Positions 8,132 to 16,513 of a stretch of 50,123 nucleotides of DNA are shown one piece after another (the stretch's first letter is position 1; the number at the start of each line of letters is the position of its first letter). The notes beneath the pieces were generated by a model. The model saw nothing but the letters and a program-made list of their open reading frames with translations. It searched no databases and had not been told where the DNA came from. The stretch spans positions 1 to 50,123 of the forward strand of contig CAZAFD010000002.1 in the NCBI GenBank assembly GCA_964484785.1, read 5' to 3'. Position numbers and translations under genes: made by a program. The DNA comes from CAZAFD01 sp964484785. GTDB lineage: Bacteria; Pseudomonadota; Alphaproteobacteria; Rickettsiales; UBA1997.

Positions 8132-9496
8132 CTATTCATCCAATACTAATTCATCTTCATTAACAGCTTCAGTCTTTGGACTATTTTCTTCAACCCATTC
8201 TCTGGCTCTTAGCTGAATTTCAGTAGCAATATCTTCATCAAAACCTTCAATTTTTATAAGATCTTCTATATTAGAATCAGCTAAACTTTCTATTGTTAGA
8301 TAACCGTCAGAAGCTAACAACTGACCAATAACCTCTTCTACATCAAGTTCCTCTACAAATAGCTTTGTAGCAGTATTAAATTCTATACTTCTCTTCTCTT
8401 GTTCTTCTTCCTCAGTTAAAATGTTTAGTCTATGTTTGATTAGCTTAACAGCCAGTCTAATATTTTGACCGTTACGACCAATAGCTAAGCTAAGTTGATT
8501 TTGAGGCACAACAGCATCTATACTGTTTGTTATCTCATCTATAACAACTTTAGAAACCTTGGCCGGGGTTAAGACATTAGCTACTAATTCAGGTAAATTT
8601 TCTGACCACTTAATAATATCAATTTTTTCCCCACGAAGTTCATTGGTAATAAGTTGTATTCTACTTCCCCTTGGACCAACACAAACACCAATTATATCAG
8701 AAATATTATCTCTAGAATAAACTAAAACTTTAGCCTTTGAACCAGGATCTCTAGCTATTCCTTTAATTTCTATTAAACCATCGTATATCTCTGCTACCTC
8801 CTGCTTTAATAATTCAGCAAGGAAGTTAACATGAACCCTAGACAAAAGTACCTGACAATCATTTCTTTCGTTAGAAACTTCTACTATATAGGCCCTGATT
8901 CTATCACCTGTTTTAAATTGTTCGCCAGGTATTAGATTTTCGTTATGTAATAAGGTCTCATAGCCATCAACATCAACTACAATATTCTTCAAACCCTTTT
9001 TCTTAATGACACCATTAACAATAGTTCCAACTCTATTTTTAAACTCGTTATATTCTCTTTCTTTTTCTGCTTCTTTTACTTTTTTAATTATTTCAGTTTT
9101 TGCAATCTGTACCATCACCCTGCTTAGGTCTATAGGAGGCAAGTTAACTCTTATAAAACCACCTATCTCAACCTCATCTTGTAATACCGCCTTGCCAGAA
9201 GTAACATATTTCACTGCATTGGCTAACCCTATTTGGGTTTTATAGTTAAATTCTTCCTTTTTTTCATCAGCATCAGCAATCACTTCCAGCTTATTAAATA
9301 AGTTTATAGCTCCAGTCTTTTTATCAATATTACATTCGATATTTAAATCGTACCCATATTTTTTTCTAGCAGCTAATCTGATTCCCTCTTCTAAGGCTCC
9401 TATTACTGAGCTTACTGGTATTCCCTTGTCTAGAGCCATACGTTCAGCCACTAATAACAATTCCTTACTTCCTTTAACTATAAAATCAGTACCCAT
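8132..9496 (-). CDS. nusA: Transcription elongation/termination factor NusA
   Basis: About 454 residues. An N-terminal RNA-polymerase-binding domain is followed by S1 (GTIVNGVIKKKGLKNIVVDVDG), KH1/KH2 (VGPRGSRIQLITNEL and AIGRNGQNIRLAVKLI) and C-terminal acidic helical repeats (IEDLIKIEGFDEDIA). I chose ATG 9496; a TTG two codons upstream (9502) is also in frame but less likely. rimP, usually upstream, is absent, since the next gene (gyrB) is divergent. An intrinsic-terminator hairpin stands 20 bases before the start, so expression is probably controlled in the leader. Confidence 0.97.
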   Translation of the reverse strand: MGTDFIVKGSKELLLVAERMALDKGIPVSSVIGALEEGIRLAARKKYGYDLNIECNIDKKTGAINLFNKLEVIADADEKKEEFNYKTQIGLANAVKYVTSGKAVLQDEVEIGGFIRVNLPPIDLSRVMVQIAKTEIIKKVKEAEKEREYNEFKNRVGTIVNGVIKKKGLKNIVVDVDGYETLLHNENLIPGEQFKTGDRIRAYIVEVSNERNDCQVLLSRVHVNFLAELLKQEVAEIYDGLIEIKGIARDPGSKAKVLVYSRDNISDIIGVCVGPRGSRIQLITNELRGEKIDIIKWSENLPELVANVLTPAKVSKVVIDEITNSIDAVVPQNQLSLAIGRNGQNIRLAVKLIKHRLNILTEEEEQEKRSIEFNTATKLFVEELDVEEVIGQLLASDGYLTIESLADSNIEDLIKIEGFDEDIATEIQLRAREWVEENSPKTEAVNEDELVLDE

Positions 9497-9516
9497 ATTC
9501 AATTCGTTTTAATATT

Positions 9517-9547
9517 AAAAAAACCTATTTAATTGAATAAATAGGTT
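9517..9547 (-). terminator. Terminator hairpin in the nusA leader (attenuator candidate)
   Basis: On the minus strand AACCTATTTA-TTCAAT-TAAATAGGTT is followed at once by a run of T (A run 9517-9523 on plus). Because gyrB upstream is divergent, no gene ends here, so the hairpin lies within the nusA leader. A possible upstream promoter is TTGCAC-17-TATTCT on the minus strand near 9570-9600 (weak). Confidence 0.65.
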
Positions 9548-9691
9548 ATAATGGTGATGTATTACCGATAAGAATAATCATGAAAAAATTAAAGTGCAAG
9601 ATCTTAGTATAAAAAACAAAGTAGAATTTTTAAAAAATTACAAAAATATCTGCATAAATATTGATGTTTTCCTTTATTTTCCAAGAAAAAC

Positions 9692-9719
9692 TTGCTTTCT
9701 AATTAGAAAGTTATATTAT
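9692..9719 (+). promoter_or_regulatory. gyrB promoter with palindromic spacer
   Basis: TTGCTT (9692-9697) and TATTAT (9714-9719) are 16 bases apart. A perfect 16-bp palindrome CTTTCTAATTAGAAAG occupies 9695-9710, covering the end of the -35 and most of the spacer. The predicted start, near 9726, gives a leader of about 38 bases. The palindrome is a plausible operator or supercoiling-sensitive element (inference). Confidence 0.5.
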
Positions 9720-9763
9720 TTTTCCCTAGTTGGTAGAAAATATTAATAGAAGCTAAAAGAATA

Positions 9764-12196
9764 ATGACTGAAGAAATCATAGAAAGAGAAGATAATTACA
9801 CCGCAGACTCAATTAAGATATTAAGAGGACTAGATGCTGTTAGGAAAAGACCAGGTATGTATATAGGTGATACAGATGATGGTAGTGGTCTACATCACAT
9901 GGTTTATGAAGTATTAGATAATTCGATAGATGAAGCATTAGCTGGATATTGTGACAAGATAATTGTAACTGTAAATAAAGATGGATCAGTTTCTGTATTA
10001 GATAATGGTAGGGGTATTCCTGTGGATATACACCCAGAAGAAGGTATATCAGCAGCTGAAGTTATTATGACAGAATTACATGCAGGCGGTAAATTTGATC
10101 AAAATTCATATAAGGTATCAGGAGGTTTACACGGAGTAGGTGTATCTGTTGTAAACGCTTTATCAGAATGGTTAAAGGTAAGGATTTGGAGACAGGGACA
10201 CGAACATATCATAGAGTTTGAAAATGGAAATACTGTAGAACCTTTAAAAGTAGTTGGAGATTCTAATGGTAGAACTGGTACAGAGGTAACCTTCTTCCCA
10301 TCATCAAAGACTTTTACGAATATAGAATTTGATTATGATACTCTTGAAAGAGCTTTAAGAGAAAAGGCTTTTTTAAACTCAAATGTCTACATCGAACTTA
10401 GAGATTGCCGTAATGATGAGGATATAAAGACAGCTAAATTTCACTACCAAGGTGGCCTTGTAGAATTTGTAAATTACATAGATAAGAGCAAGACTCACTT
10501 ACACGATCCGCTTTTCATCACTAACAACAATAAAGAGAAAGATATAACTTTAGAACTAGCCTTGTGTTGGAACGATGGTTATCATGAAAACATCATATGT
10601 TTTACAAACAACATTCGTCAAAAAGATGGCGGTACACATTTAGCCGGACTAAAATCTGCTCTTACTAGAGTAATAAATAACTATGCAACCACAAACGAAA
10701 GTTTTAAAAAATATAAGATAGAATTAACTGGTGATGATATTAGAGAGGGCTTAAGCGCAATATTGTCAGTAAAGGTACCAGACCCAAAGTTTTCTTCACA
10801 AACCAAAGACAAGCTTGTATCATCTGAAGTTAGGCCAGTGGTAGAGAGTGTTGTTACAGAAAAACTTACTCAGTATTTTGAAGAAAACCCCATAGATGCT
10901 AAACTCATACTAGAAAAGGCCTTTGAAGGTGCACGCGCAAGAATAGCTGCTAGAAAAGCACGAGAGTTAACAAGAAGAAAGGGAGCGCTAGACATCTCTA
11001 ATCTGCCAGGCAAACTTTCTGATTGTCAAGAAAAAGATCCTGCTTTATCAGAAGTTTATATAGTTGAGGGAGACTCGGCTGGTGGTTCAGCTAAGGTTGG
11101 TAGAGATAGAAAATATCAGGCTATTCTTCCCATATTTGGAAAGATATTAAATACAGAGAAGTCTAGATTTGACAAGGTTATTTCATCTGAAAAGATGGGA
11201 ACCCTAATTACAGCACTAGGTACTGGTATTGGTAAAGAAGATTTTGATATTACTAAACTACGATATCACAAAATTGTTCTAATGGCTGATGCTGATGTAG
11301 ATGGTTCTCATATCAGAACATTATTTATGACATTCTTTTACAGGCATATGCCAGAAATAATAGAAAAGGGATATCTATATATAGCTCAACCTCCTCTATA
11401 TAAAGTAAAAAGAGGCAACTCCGAGTTGTATATTAAAAATGAACAGGCCTTTGCTGAATACATAGTTAAAAATGCAATAAGTGATGCTTATTTAGCAGCT
11501 AATCATGTTACCTTGCAGAACGAAGATCTAGATCTTTTTATGCAGAAGGTAAATCTTTTCAATGGTTTAATAAAGAACTTATCAAGGTTCATTAACACTG
11601 AAATAATAGAGGCTATGACCTTTAGCAGGCTTCTTGATATATCTATTTTCGAAAATCAATTAAATTTGGAAGAAGCTGGCAAGAAACTTATTAACCAGTT
11701 AAAAATCTCTTCTAATAATAATGAGATAGAATGGGATTACAAAATAGAATATACTGGTAATTTAATTATTAAAAAGACCTATAAAAGGGTAACCACAGAC
11801 TATACGATCACCAAATCATTACTACTAAAACCTGAAATTATAGAATTAAATAAAATTCTAGATGATATACTTATGATCTTCCAAAATCAGGAAATTAAGT
11901 TTGTGAAAAAAGATGAAGAATATTCTATAAAATCCCCGTCTCAATTACTTGACCTCATTAATCAAATTGGTCAAAAGGGATTGTTAATACAAAGATTCAA
12001 AGGTTTAGGTGAAATGAATGCAGAGCAATTATGGGAAACCACATTAAATCCTAAAAATAGAACCTTATTAAGGGTAACTATAGAAGATGCGGCAGCCGCA
12101 GATGAGACCTTTGCAACATTAATGGGCAACGTAGTAGAACCAAGAAAAGATTTTATCCAAGAAAACGCTCTAAAGGTTGTAAATTTAGATATTTAA
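9764..12196 (+). CDS. gyrB: DNA gyrase subunit B
   Basis: An 810-residue ATPase and TOPRIM subunit of gyrase, which introduces negative supercoils with GyrA. The GHKL ATP-binding site has RKRPGMYIG and VLDNSIDEA near the N-terminus and GGLHGVGVSVVNALS around residue 125. The TOPRIM domain has EGDSAGGSA (about 434) and DADVDGSHI (about 508). The long TOPRIM insert of proteobacterial GyrB is present and the C-terminal QRFKGLGEMNAEQLWETT is normal. Single gene, divergent from nusA. recF and dnaN are not adjacent. Confidence 0.98.
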   Translation: MTEEIIEREDNYTADSIKILRGLDAVRKRPGMYIGDTDDGSGLHHMVYEVLDNSIDEALAGYCDKIIVTVNKDGSVSVLDNGRGIPVDIHPEEGISAAEVIMTELHAGGKFDQNSYKVSGGLHGVGVSVVNALSEWLKVRIWRQGHEHIIEFENGNTVEPLKVVGDSNGRTGTEVTFFPSSKTFTNIEFDYDTLERALREKAFLNSNVYIELRDCRNDEDIKTAKFHYQGGLVEFVNYIDKSKTHLHDPLFITNNNKEKDITLELALCWNDGYHENIICFTNNIRQKDGGTHLAGLKSALTRVINNYATTNESFKKYKIELTGDDIREGLSAILSVKVPDPKFSSQTKDKLVSSEVRPVVESVVTEKLTQYFEENPIDAKLILEKAFEGARARIAARKARELTRRKGALDISNLPGKLSDCQEKDPALSEVYIVEGDSAGGSAKVGRDRKYQAILPIFGKILNTEKSRFDKVISSEKMGTLITALGTGIGKEDFDITKLRYHKIVLMADADVDGSHIRTLFMTFFYRHMPEIIEKGYLYIAQPPLYKVKRGNSELYIKNEQAFAEYIVKNAISDAYLAANHVTLQNEDLDLFMQKVNLFNGLIKNLSRFINTEIIEAMTFSRLLDISIFENQLNLEEAGKKLINQLKISSNNNEIEWDYKIEYTGNLIIKKTYKRVTTDYTITKSLLLKPEIIELNKILDDILMIFQNQEIKFVKKDEEYSIKSPSQLLDLINQIGQKGLLIQRFKGLGEMNAEQLWETTLNPKNRTLLRVTIEDAAAADETFATLMGNVVEPRKDFIQENALKVVNLDI

Positions 12197-12207
12197 TTAA
12201 TTTTTAG

Positions 12208-12241
12208 TTAATTAGTTATCCAAACTTGGATAACTAATTAA
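12208..12241. repeat. Perfect 34-bp palindrome after gyrB
   Basis: Sixteen-base arms TTAATTAGTTATCCAA and TTGGATAACTAATTAA flank AC, 12 bases after the gyrB stop. It is a strong potential hairpin but lacks a T-run, so Rho-independent termination is uncertain. It shares the central CAAACTTG with the palindrome at 3892-3915. It may equally be an operator ahead of the transglutaminase-like gene at 12310. Confidence 0.6.
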
Positions 12242-12309
12242 TATCCATATTGCTAATTTCGTTTTTCTTAATACGCTAGTCAAAACTGTAACAGTTATAT
12301 AGGTAGTGT

Positions 12310-13674
12310 ATGTCACAAGTTAAAAAAATTTTATTTGGCCTTTTGTGTCTTACTTTTTTGTCAAGACCAGCCTTGTCCGACCTAATTATTCAAGAATGGC
12401 GTCAAACAAATATTCTAAATAAAAATAATCAAAAAGTAACTATAAACATTAGGTTAAAGGCTACAAATTTACCTAAAAATACCTATTATAACGGTTGGTC
12501 TTATATTTTTGACCCAAATCAACCAATTACAATCACAGAGGCTCGTGTAATTAAACCCTCAGTAAATGGTAGAACTAACGTTAGTAACAAAACCATATAC
12601 TTTAATTTCGAAAAATTATTTAATAATCAAGATGTTGAATTGCAATTTGCGTACATAATGCCAGACGCAAATACTACACCTTATACAACAACAAAATACG
12701 TCGGTATACCTAATCTAGCGGCAGGAGCAAACGCCTTTATATTAGCCAAGGTATATACAAACGATATGAACACTTACCTAACAAATAACGTACTTCTAAA
12801 ACAAAATAACCAATACTTCTGGTCAGGTAAGGTGCCAAAGGAAGGTATTACAGACTACGTCAATCTTACACCAAAACGTGCAAAATGGCTTATTAGTACA
12901 AATGTGGACCTAACGGATTCTGAACGGATAGGTAGTTTAACAGTCACTATGCCACAATATTATGCCCTTGGTATCAACGATATCATTGAATATAAAGCAT
13001 TTAATAATCAAACAGATTATACAAATACAAAAGTTTTTAAAATCAAACAAGATAGTGTACAAGTTAAATTTAATAAACTTAATCAAAATACAGCTTTTAT
13101 TAAAACTGAAACTATAATAGATAATTACAATTATAACTACAGTAATAAATATAAAACTGCCTTAGACATAAATAACTATCTAAAAATCGATAATTTTACA
13201 GCAAATGCTTTACAGATGAAAATTGCTCCTTTATTAGAAAAATACCGAAATACCAATGAACAAATGTACTTAACCTTAGCGAAACTAGTTCATTCTGAAA
13301 TCACGTATGATAAGGCAATGTACGGCAAGATTATAAAATCACCACAAATATTAGAACAAAAAAACGGGGTATGTGATCACTTTTCCTTATTATACCAAGA
13401 TTTATTGAGAACATATAACATACCCGCTACAGCTGTATCTGGTTTAGCATACGATTCTAAAAATAATAAGTTCGAGAGACATTCATGGGTTTTAGTTTAT
13501 GTGAATGGAGAATGGCTACCCATAGATCCAACTTGGGGTTTATATTCTGGTGTCGTACCAATATCACATATTTTATTATCAATAGGCTTAAATATTGAAT
13601 ATAAGTTCCAGAGAATTCATAGTCTAAACAAATTAACTGCTGATATTAAAGAGGAAGCAAAAATGCTAGAATAA
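12310..13674 (+). CDS. Secreted transglutaminase-like (TGc) protein
   Basis: A 454-residue protein with an N-terminal signal peptide (MSQVKKILFGLLCLTFLSRPALS, cleavage after about 23). The N-terminal half is beta-rich and not recognised. The C-terminal part carries a transglutaminase/cysteine-protease-like triad: Cys355 in NGVCDHFS, His391 in RHSWVLV and Asp406 in PIDPTWG, in the right order and spacing. Such domains cleave or cross-link proteins or peptidoglycan peptides in the periplasm or outside the cell. The substrate is unknown. All catalytic residues are intact. A transpeptidase, peptidase or host-directed role cannot be separated from sequence alone. Confidence 0.8.
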   Translation: MSQVKKILFGLLCLTFLSRPALSDLIIQEWRQTNILNKNNQKVTINIRLKATNLPKNTYYNGWSYIFDPNQPITITEARVIKPSVNGRTNVSNKTIYFNFEKLFNNQDVELQFAYIMPDANTTPYTTTKYVGIPNLAAGANAFILAKVYTNDMNTYLTNNVLLKQNNQYFWSGKVPKEGITDYVNLTPKRAKWLISTNVDLTDSERIGSLTVTMPQYYALGINDIIEYKAFNNQTDYTNTKVFKIKQDSVQVKFNKLNQNTAFIKTETIIDNYNYNYSNKYKTALDINNYLKIDNFTANALQMKIAPLLEKYRNTNEQMYLTLAKLVHSEITYDKAMYGKIIKSPQILEQKNGVCDHFSLLYQDLLRTYNIPATAVSGLAYDSKNNKFERHSWVLVYVNGEWLPIDPTWGLYSGVVPISHILLSIGLNIEYKFQRIHSLNKLTADIKEEAKMLE

Positions 13675-13745
13675 TCCTCTTGATTCTAGGACAAAAGACC
13701 AATTATTATATCAGTTAATAAAAGATATAAAAAGATATTTGATAA

Positions 13746-14354
13746 ATGGTAAATTTTTTATATGAAGAAGATCTACCCGCCGACATAGATCTTGGTAATG
13801 AAATAGCTATAGACACAGAAACTTTAGGATTGAATAATCACAGAGACCGACTTTGTATGGTCCAATTATCAAGAGGAGATGGAAATGCATACTTAGTTCA
13901 TTTTAGTGGTAAAGATTATTCAGCTCCAAATTTAAAAAAAATCCTAGCCAATGAAAAAATACTAAAAATTATGCACTTTGCCAGATTCGATATGGCAATC
14001 TTACAAAAAACTTTTGGCTTTCCAATAAAGAATGTATATTGTACTAAAATTGCATCAAAAATTGCTAGAACTTATAGTGATGCGCATGGTTTAAAGGTGC
14101 TAATCAAGGAATTTCTGGATATGGATATTTCTAAAAAAGAACAAAGTTCTTATTGGGGTGGACCTATAAATAAAGAACAACAAAGGTATGCGGCAAATGA
14201 TGTTTTATATTTGCATAAAATAAAAGAACAACTTGATTTTATGCTTCATAATGAAGGCCGTTATGAACTTGTTAAAAATTGCTTTGGATTTTTAAATACC
14301 AGGGTTAATCTAGATCTAGAAGGATGGTCGGATATTGACATTTTTTTACACTAA
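13746..14354 (+). CDS. rnd: Ribonuclease D-type 3'-5' exonuclease, short form
   Basis: A 202-residue DEDDy exonuclease. Exo I is AIDTETLGL (Asp/Glu metal ligands), Exo II is in KIMHFARFDMAIL, and Exo III is YAANDVLYL with the Tyr-Asp pair. The HRDC domains of E. coli RNase D are missing, as in the short stand-alone form common in Alphaproteobacteria. It probably trims tRNA or other RNA 3' ends. The window has tRNAs both with and without encoded CCA. No operon partner is obvious; rpoZ follows after 37 bases. Confidence 0.88.
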   Translation: MVNFLYEEDLPADIDLGNEIAIDTETLGLNNHRDRLCMVQLSRGDGNAYLVHFSGKDYSAPNLKKILANEKILKIMHFARFDMAILQKTFGFPIKNVYCTKIASKIARTYSDAHGLKVLIKEFLDMDISKKEQSSYWGGPINKEQQRYAANDVLYLHKIKEQLDFMLHNEGRYELVKNCFGFLNTRVNLDLEGWSDIDIFLH

Positions 14355-14391
14355 ATCCTATAATCGCCTTAACAAGTAATTAAAGTTATAT

Positions 14392-14808
14392 ATGCAGAAT
14401 ATATCCATAGAAAAGTGTCTAGATATAGTATCGAATAAGTATAAGTTGGTTTTATTAGCAATGGAAAGAGCCAAACACTTGATGTTAGGCGCCGAGCCTC
14501 AGGTTGAAAAGGGTGTTGCACAAAAAAATAGTTATTTGGCTTTACAAGAAATAGAACATGATAAGCTTGATTTAATACAATTAGAGGAAGATTTAAAAAC
14601 GGATCTATCAAAATCTGACTTCTTTGTAAAAAGTAACGCAGAACATAAGGTTGATACTAGCGACACTAATACAGAAAACGAAGATACTTTTGATTTAGAC
14701 GAAATAATAGATGAAGAATTAGAGTCTGTTGAAGCAAACGATGAAGACGGTTATTACGATAGTAATGATATGGATGATACAGACGCAGATAGTGGTTTTG
14801 AAGAATAG
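14392..14808 (+). CDS. rpoZ: RNA polymerase omega subunit with acidic tail
   Basis: The first 65 residues match omega: ISIEKCLDIVSNKYKLVLLAMERAK, then KNSYLALQEIEHDKLDL. Omega stabilises beta-prime and takes part in ppGpp binding. The protein has 138 residues, longer than the usual 70-130, because of an Asp/Glu-rich C-terminal tail (about 85-138) of low complexity. It lies 24 bases before efp in the same direction. Confidence 0.9.
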   Translation: MQNISIEKCLDIVSNKYKLVLLAMERAKHLMLGAEPQVEKGVAQKNSYLALQEIEHDKLDLIQLEEDLKTDLSKSDFFVKSNAEHKVDTSDTNTENEDTFDLDEIIDEELESVEANDEDGYYDSNDMDDTDADSGFEE

Positions 14809-14832
14809 TTATTATAAAATAAGTAGGAAAAG

Positions 14833-15390
14833 ATGAACGCAAATTCAATCAACATAGGTAACGTTATAAAGCACAATAATAAGTTTTGGTTAGTAACCAA
14901 AAAGGAGCATGTAAAGCCTGGTAAGGGTGGTGCTTTTGTGCAAGTAGAAATGAAGGATATAATTAATAATACAAAGCTTAATGAAAGATTTAGATCTACA
15001 GCCGAGGTAGAAAAAGCTTTTTTAGAAGAAAAGACATTTAATTATCAGTATGATGATCGAGACAACCTTGTATTAATGAATACAGAAACCTATGAGCAGG
15101 AATTCTTTCCAAAAACCTTACTTGGTAATAGAACAGCATTTCTACAAGAAGGTATGGATGTAACTGTCTCATTTTGCGAAGGAATGGCTATAGATATAAA
15201 ACTACCTGAAACAGTTGTTTTAGCTATAACAACAACAGAACCAACTATTAAAGGCCAAACCGCCACAAATTCTTTTAAACCAGCTATTTTAGAAAATGGT
15301 ATAAGAGTTATGGTGCCACCTTTTATTTCATCAGAAGATAAAATAGTCGTTAGAACAGAAGACGGCACATATGTTGAAAGAGCAAAATAA
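14833..15390 (+). CDS. efp: Elongation factor P
   Basis: A 185-residue three-domain tRNA mimic that relieves ribosome stalling at polyproline. It has the KOW-like N-terminus, HVKPGKGGAFVQ with the modifiable Lys31 at the loop tip, EP/YeiP central domain, and C-terminal OB domain ending VPPFISSEDKIVVRTEDGTY. Lys31 implies beta-lysylation by EpmA or no modification; no epm genes are in the window. An AGG Shine-Dalgarno sits six bases before the ATG. Confidence 0.96.
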   Translation: MNANSINIGNVIKHNNKFWLVTKKEHVKPGKGGAFVQVEMKDIINNTKLNERFRSTAEVEKAFLEEKTFNYQYDDRDNLVLMNTETYEQEFFPKTLLGNRTAFLQEGMDVTVSFCEGMAIDIKLPETVVLAITTTEPTIKGQTATNSFKPAILENGIRVMVPPFISSEDKIVVRTEDGTYVERAK

Positions 15391-15414
15391 TTTTAAAATC
15401 TTAGTTTTATAACA

Positions 15415-15463
15415 GCTGTTACTTTTTACGCCAAGTTAGAAAGTAACAGCTTCTGTTTTCTTG
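15415..15463 (+). terminator. Terminator after efp
   Basis: Arms GCTGTTACTTT (15415-15425) and AAAGTAACAGC (15440-15450) pair perfectly around a 14-base loop and are followed by TTCTGTTTTCTT. The hairpin overlaps the 3' end of the convergent trmB gene, so efp transcripts probably end inside trmB. Confidence 0.5.
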
Positions 15464-16105
15464 TAGAGCTTTACTTTGATATTTAGTCTTAATCCACCAA
15501 TCCGGTTCAGTAGTACATTCGGTATATTCATGAAATAGTGGCACAAAAACTTCATTCTGTTGAAAATAACTAATAGTCCATTTGACATAATCTAAAATGT
15601 CGCTAGCAAAAATAATTTCCCCACCACTTTTTAGTTTTAAGCTAATTAATTTTATAAAATCCGAATTTATTATACGCCTTTTATTTTGACGAATCTTAGG
15701 CCATGGATCTGGAAATAAAATAAAAATCCTATCTAAGCTTTTATCAAGCAATGCTTGCAATAGAAGTCTAGCATCACCATAAAATATTCTTAGATTAGTA
15801 CTATCTAGATCCAAAGCCATTTTAGTTAAGTTAGCTACACCTTTGGTATATGATTCACAGCCTATATAGTTTATATCAGTATCTTTGACAGCTCTTTTAA
15901 TTATACTTTCTCCGTAACCAAAGCCTATTTCTAAATAGTTTTTATTGTTGTTATGAAAGATTGTAGATAAATTTATTGTATCGCCTAATTCAATCTGAAT
16001 CTTTGGTAAATCATTTTTAATAATATTATCATCCGTAGCAGTTAATCTTTTACTGTTAATTCTTCCAAAACTTCTAATATTATCCCTAGTATTTAAATAA
16101 ATCAT
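15419..16105 (-). CDS. trmB: tRNA (guanine-N7)-methyltransferase
   Basis: A 228-residue class I SAM methyltransferase that makes m7G46 in the tRNA variable loop. It has motif I LEIGFGYGESII and the family signature LFPDPWPKIRQNKRRI, then FASDILDYV. Length and order are normal. Last gene of the minus-strand run; seven bases follow acpS. It converges with efp, and only 28 bases separate the stops. Confidence 0.95.
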   Translation of the reverse strand: MIYLNTRDNIRSFGRINSKRLTATDDNIIKNDLPKIQIELGDTINLSTIFHNNNKNYLEIGFGYGESIIKRAVKDTDINYIGCESYTKGVANLTKMALDLDSTNLRIFYGDARLLLQALLDKSLDRIFILFPDPWPKIRQNKRRIINSDFIKLISLKLKSGGEIIFASDILDYVKWTISYFQQNEVFVPLFHEYTECTTEPDWWIKTKYQSKALQENRSCYFLTWRKK

Positions 16106-16112
16106 ATAATAC

Positions 16113-16511
16113 TCAATCCTTCGTTATAATAACCATAGCATTTACGTAAGGTATTTCATCTGTTATAGATACATGAATATTTATATTAGCATAATTACAA
16201 TTAAAAGTCTTTGCAAGAAACCTTTTGATTGGTTCACTCAATACTATATATGGCTTACCATATTCATTGTTTAAGACAGAAATATGCTGTAGGTTTAAAT
16301 TACTACCTAAACCACACCCAACAGCCTTGCTAAAGGCTTCTTTAGCACAAAAACGTTTACCTATATAATTCACCGAATCTTTTTTAGAGGATAATAATAT
16401 CTCTTGTTCTTCTTTAGATAATACCCTTTGCACAAGTCTGTCAGGAAATTTATTTAAAAGCCTTTTGACTCTATCTAAATTTAATAGATCTATTCCACAA
16501 CCTAAAAGCAT
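16113..16511 (-). CDS. acpS: Holo-[acyl-carrier-protein] synthase
   Basis: A 132-residue phosphopantetheinyl transferase that activates ACP for fatty acid and lipid A synthesis. It has the motifs GCGIDLLNLDRV near the N-terminus (Mg-binding Asp) and FCAKEAFSKAVG in the middle, both standard for AcpS. It starts two bases after the glycosyltransferase stop and ends seven before trmB, so it is very probably translated from a common mRNA. Confidence 0.95.
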   Translation of the reverse strand: MLLGCGIDLLNLDRVKRLLNKFPDRLVQRVLSKEEQEILLSSKKDSVNYIGKRFCAKEAFSKAVGCGLGSNLNLQHISVLNNEYGKPYIVLSEPIKRFLAKTFNCNYANINIHVSITDEIPYVNAMVIITKD

Positions 16512-16513
16512 AA

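Noticed and set aside
9594..9746. 50-codon GTG-start frame between nusA and gyrB
   Set aside because: No recognisable family, it runs through the gyrB promoter and palindrome, has no ribosome-binding site, and ends just before gyrB; most likely chance in A+T-rich DNA.
15411..15420. AACAGCTGTT palindrome between efp and trmB
   Set aside because: It is a short dyad that is better explained as part of the longer 15415-15450 hairpin.
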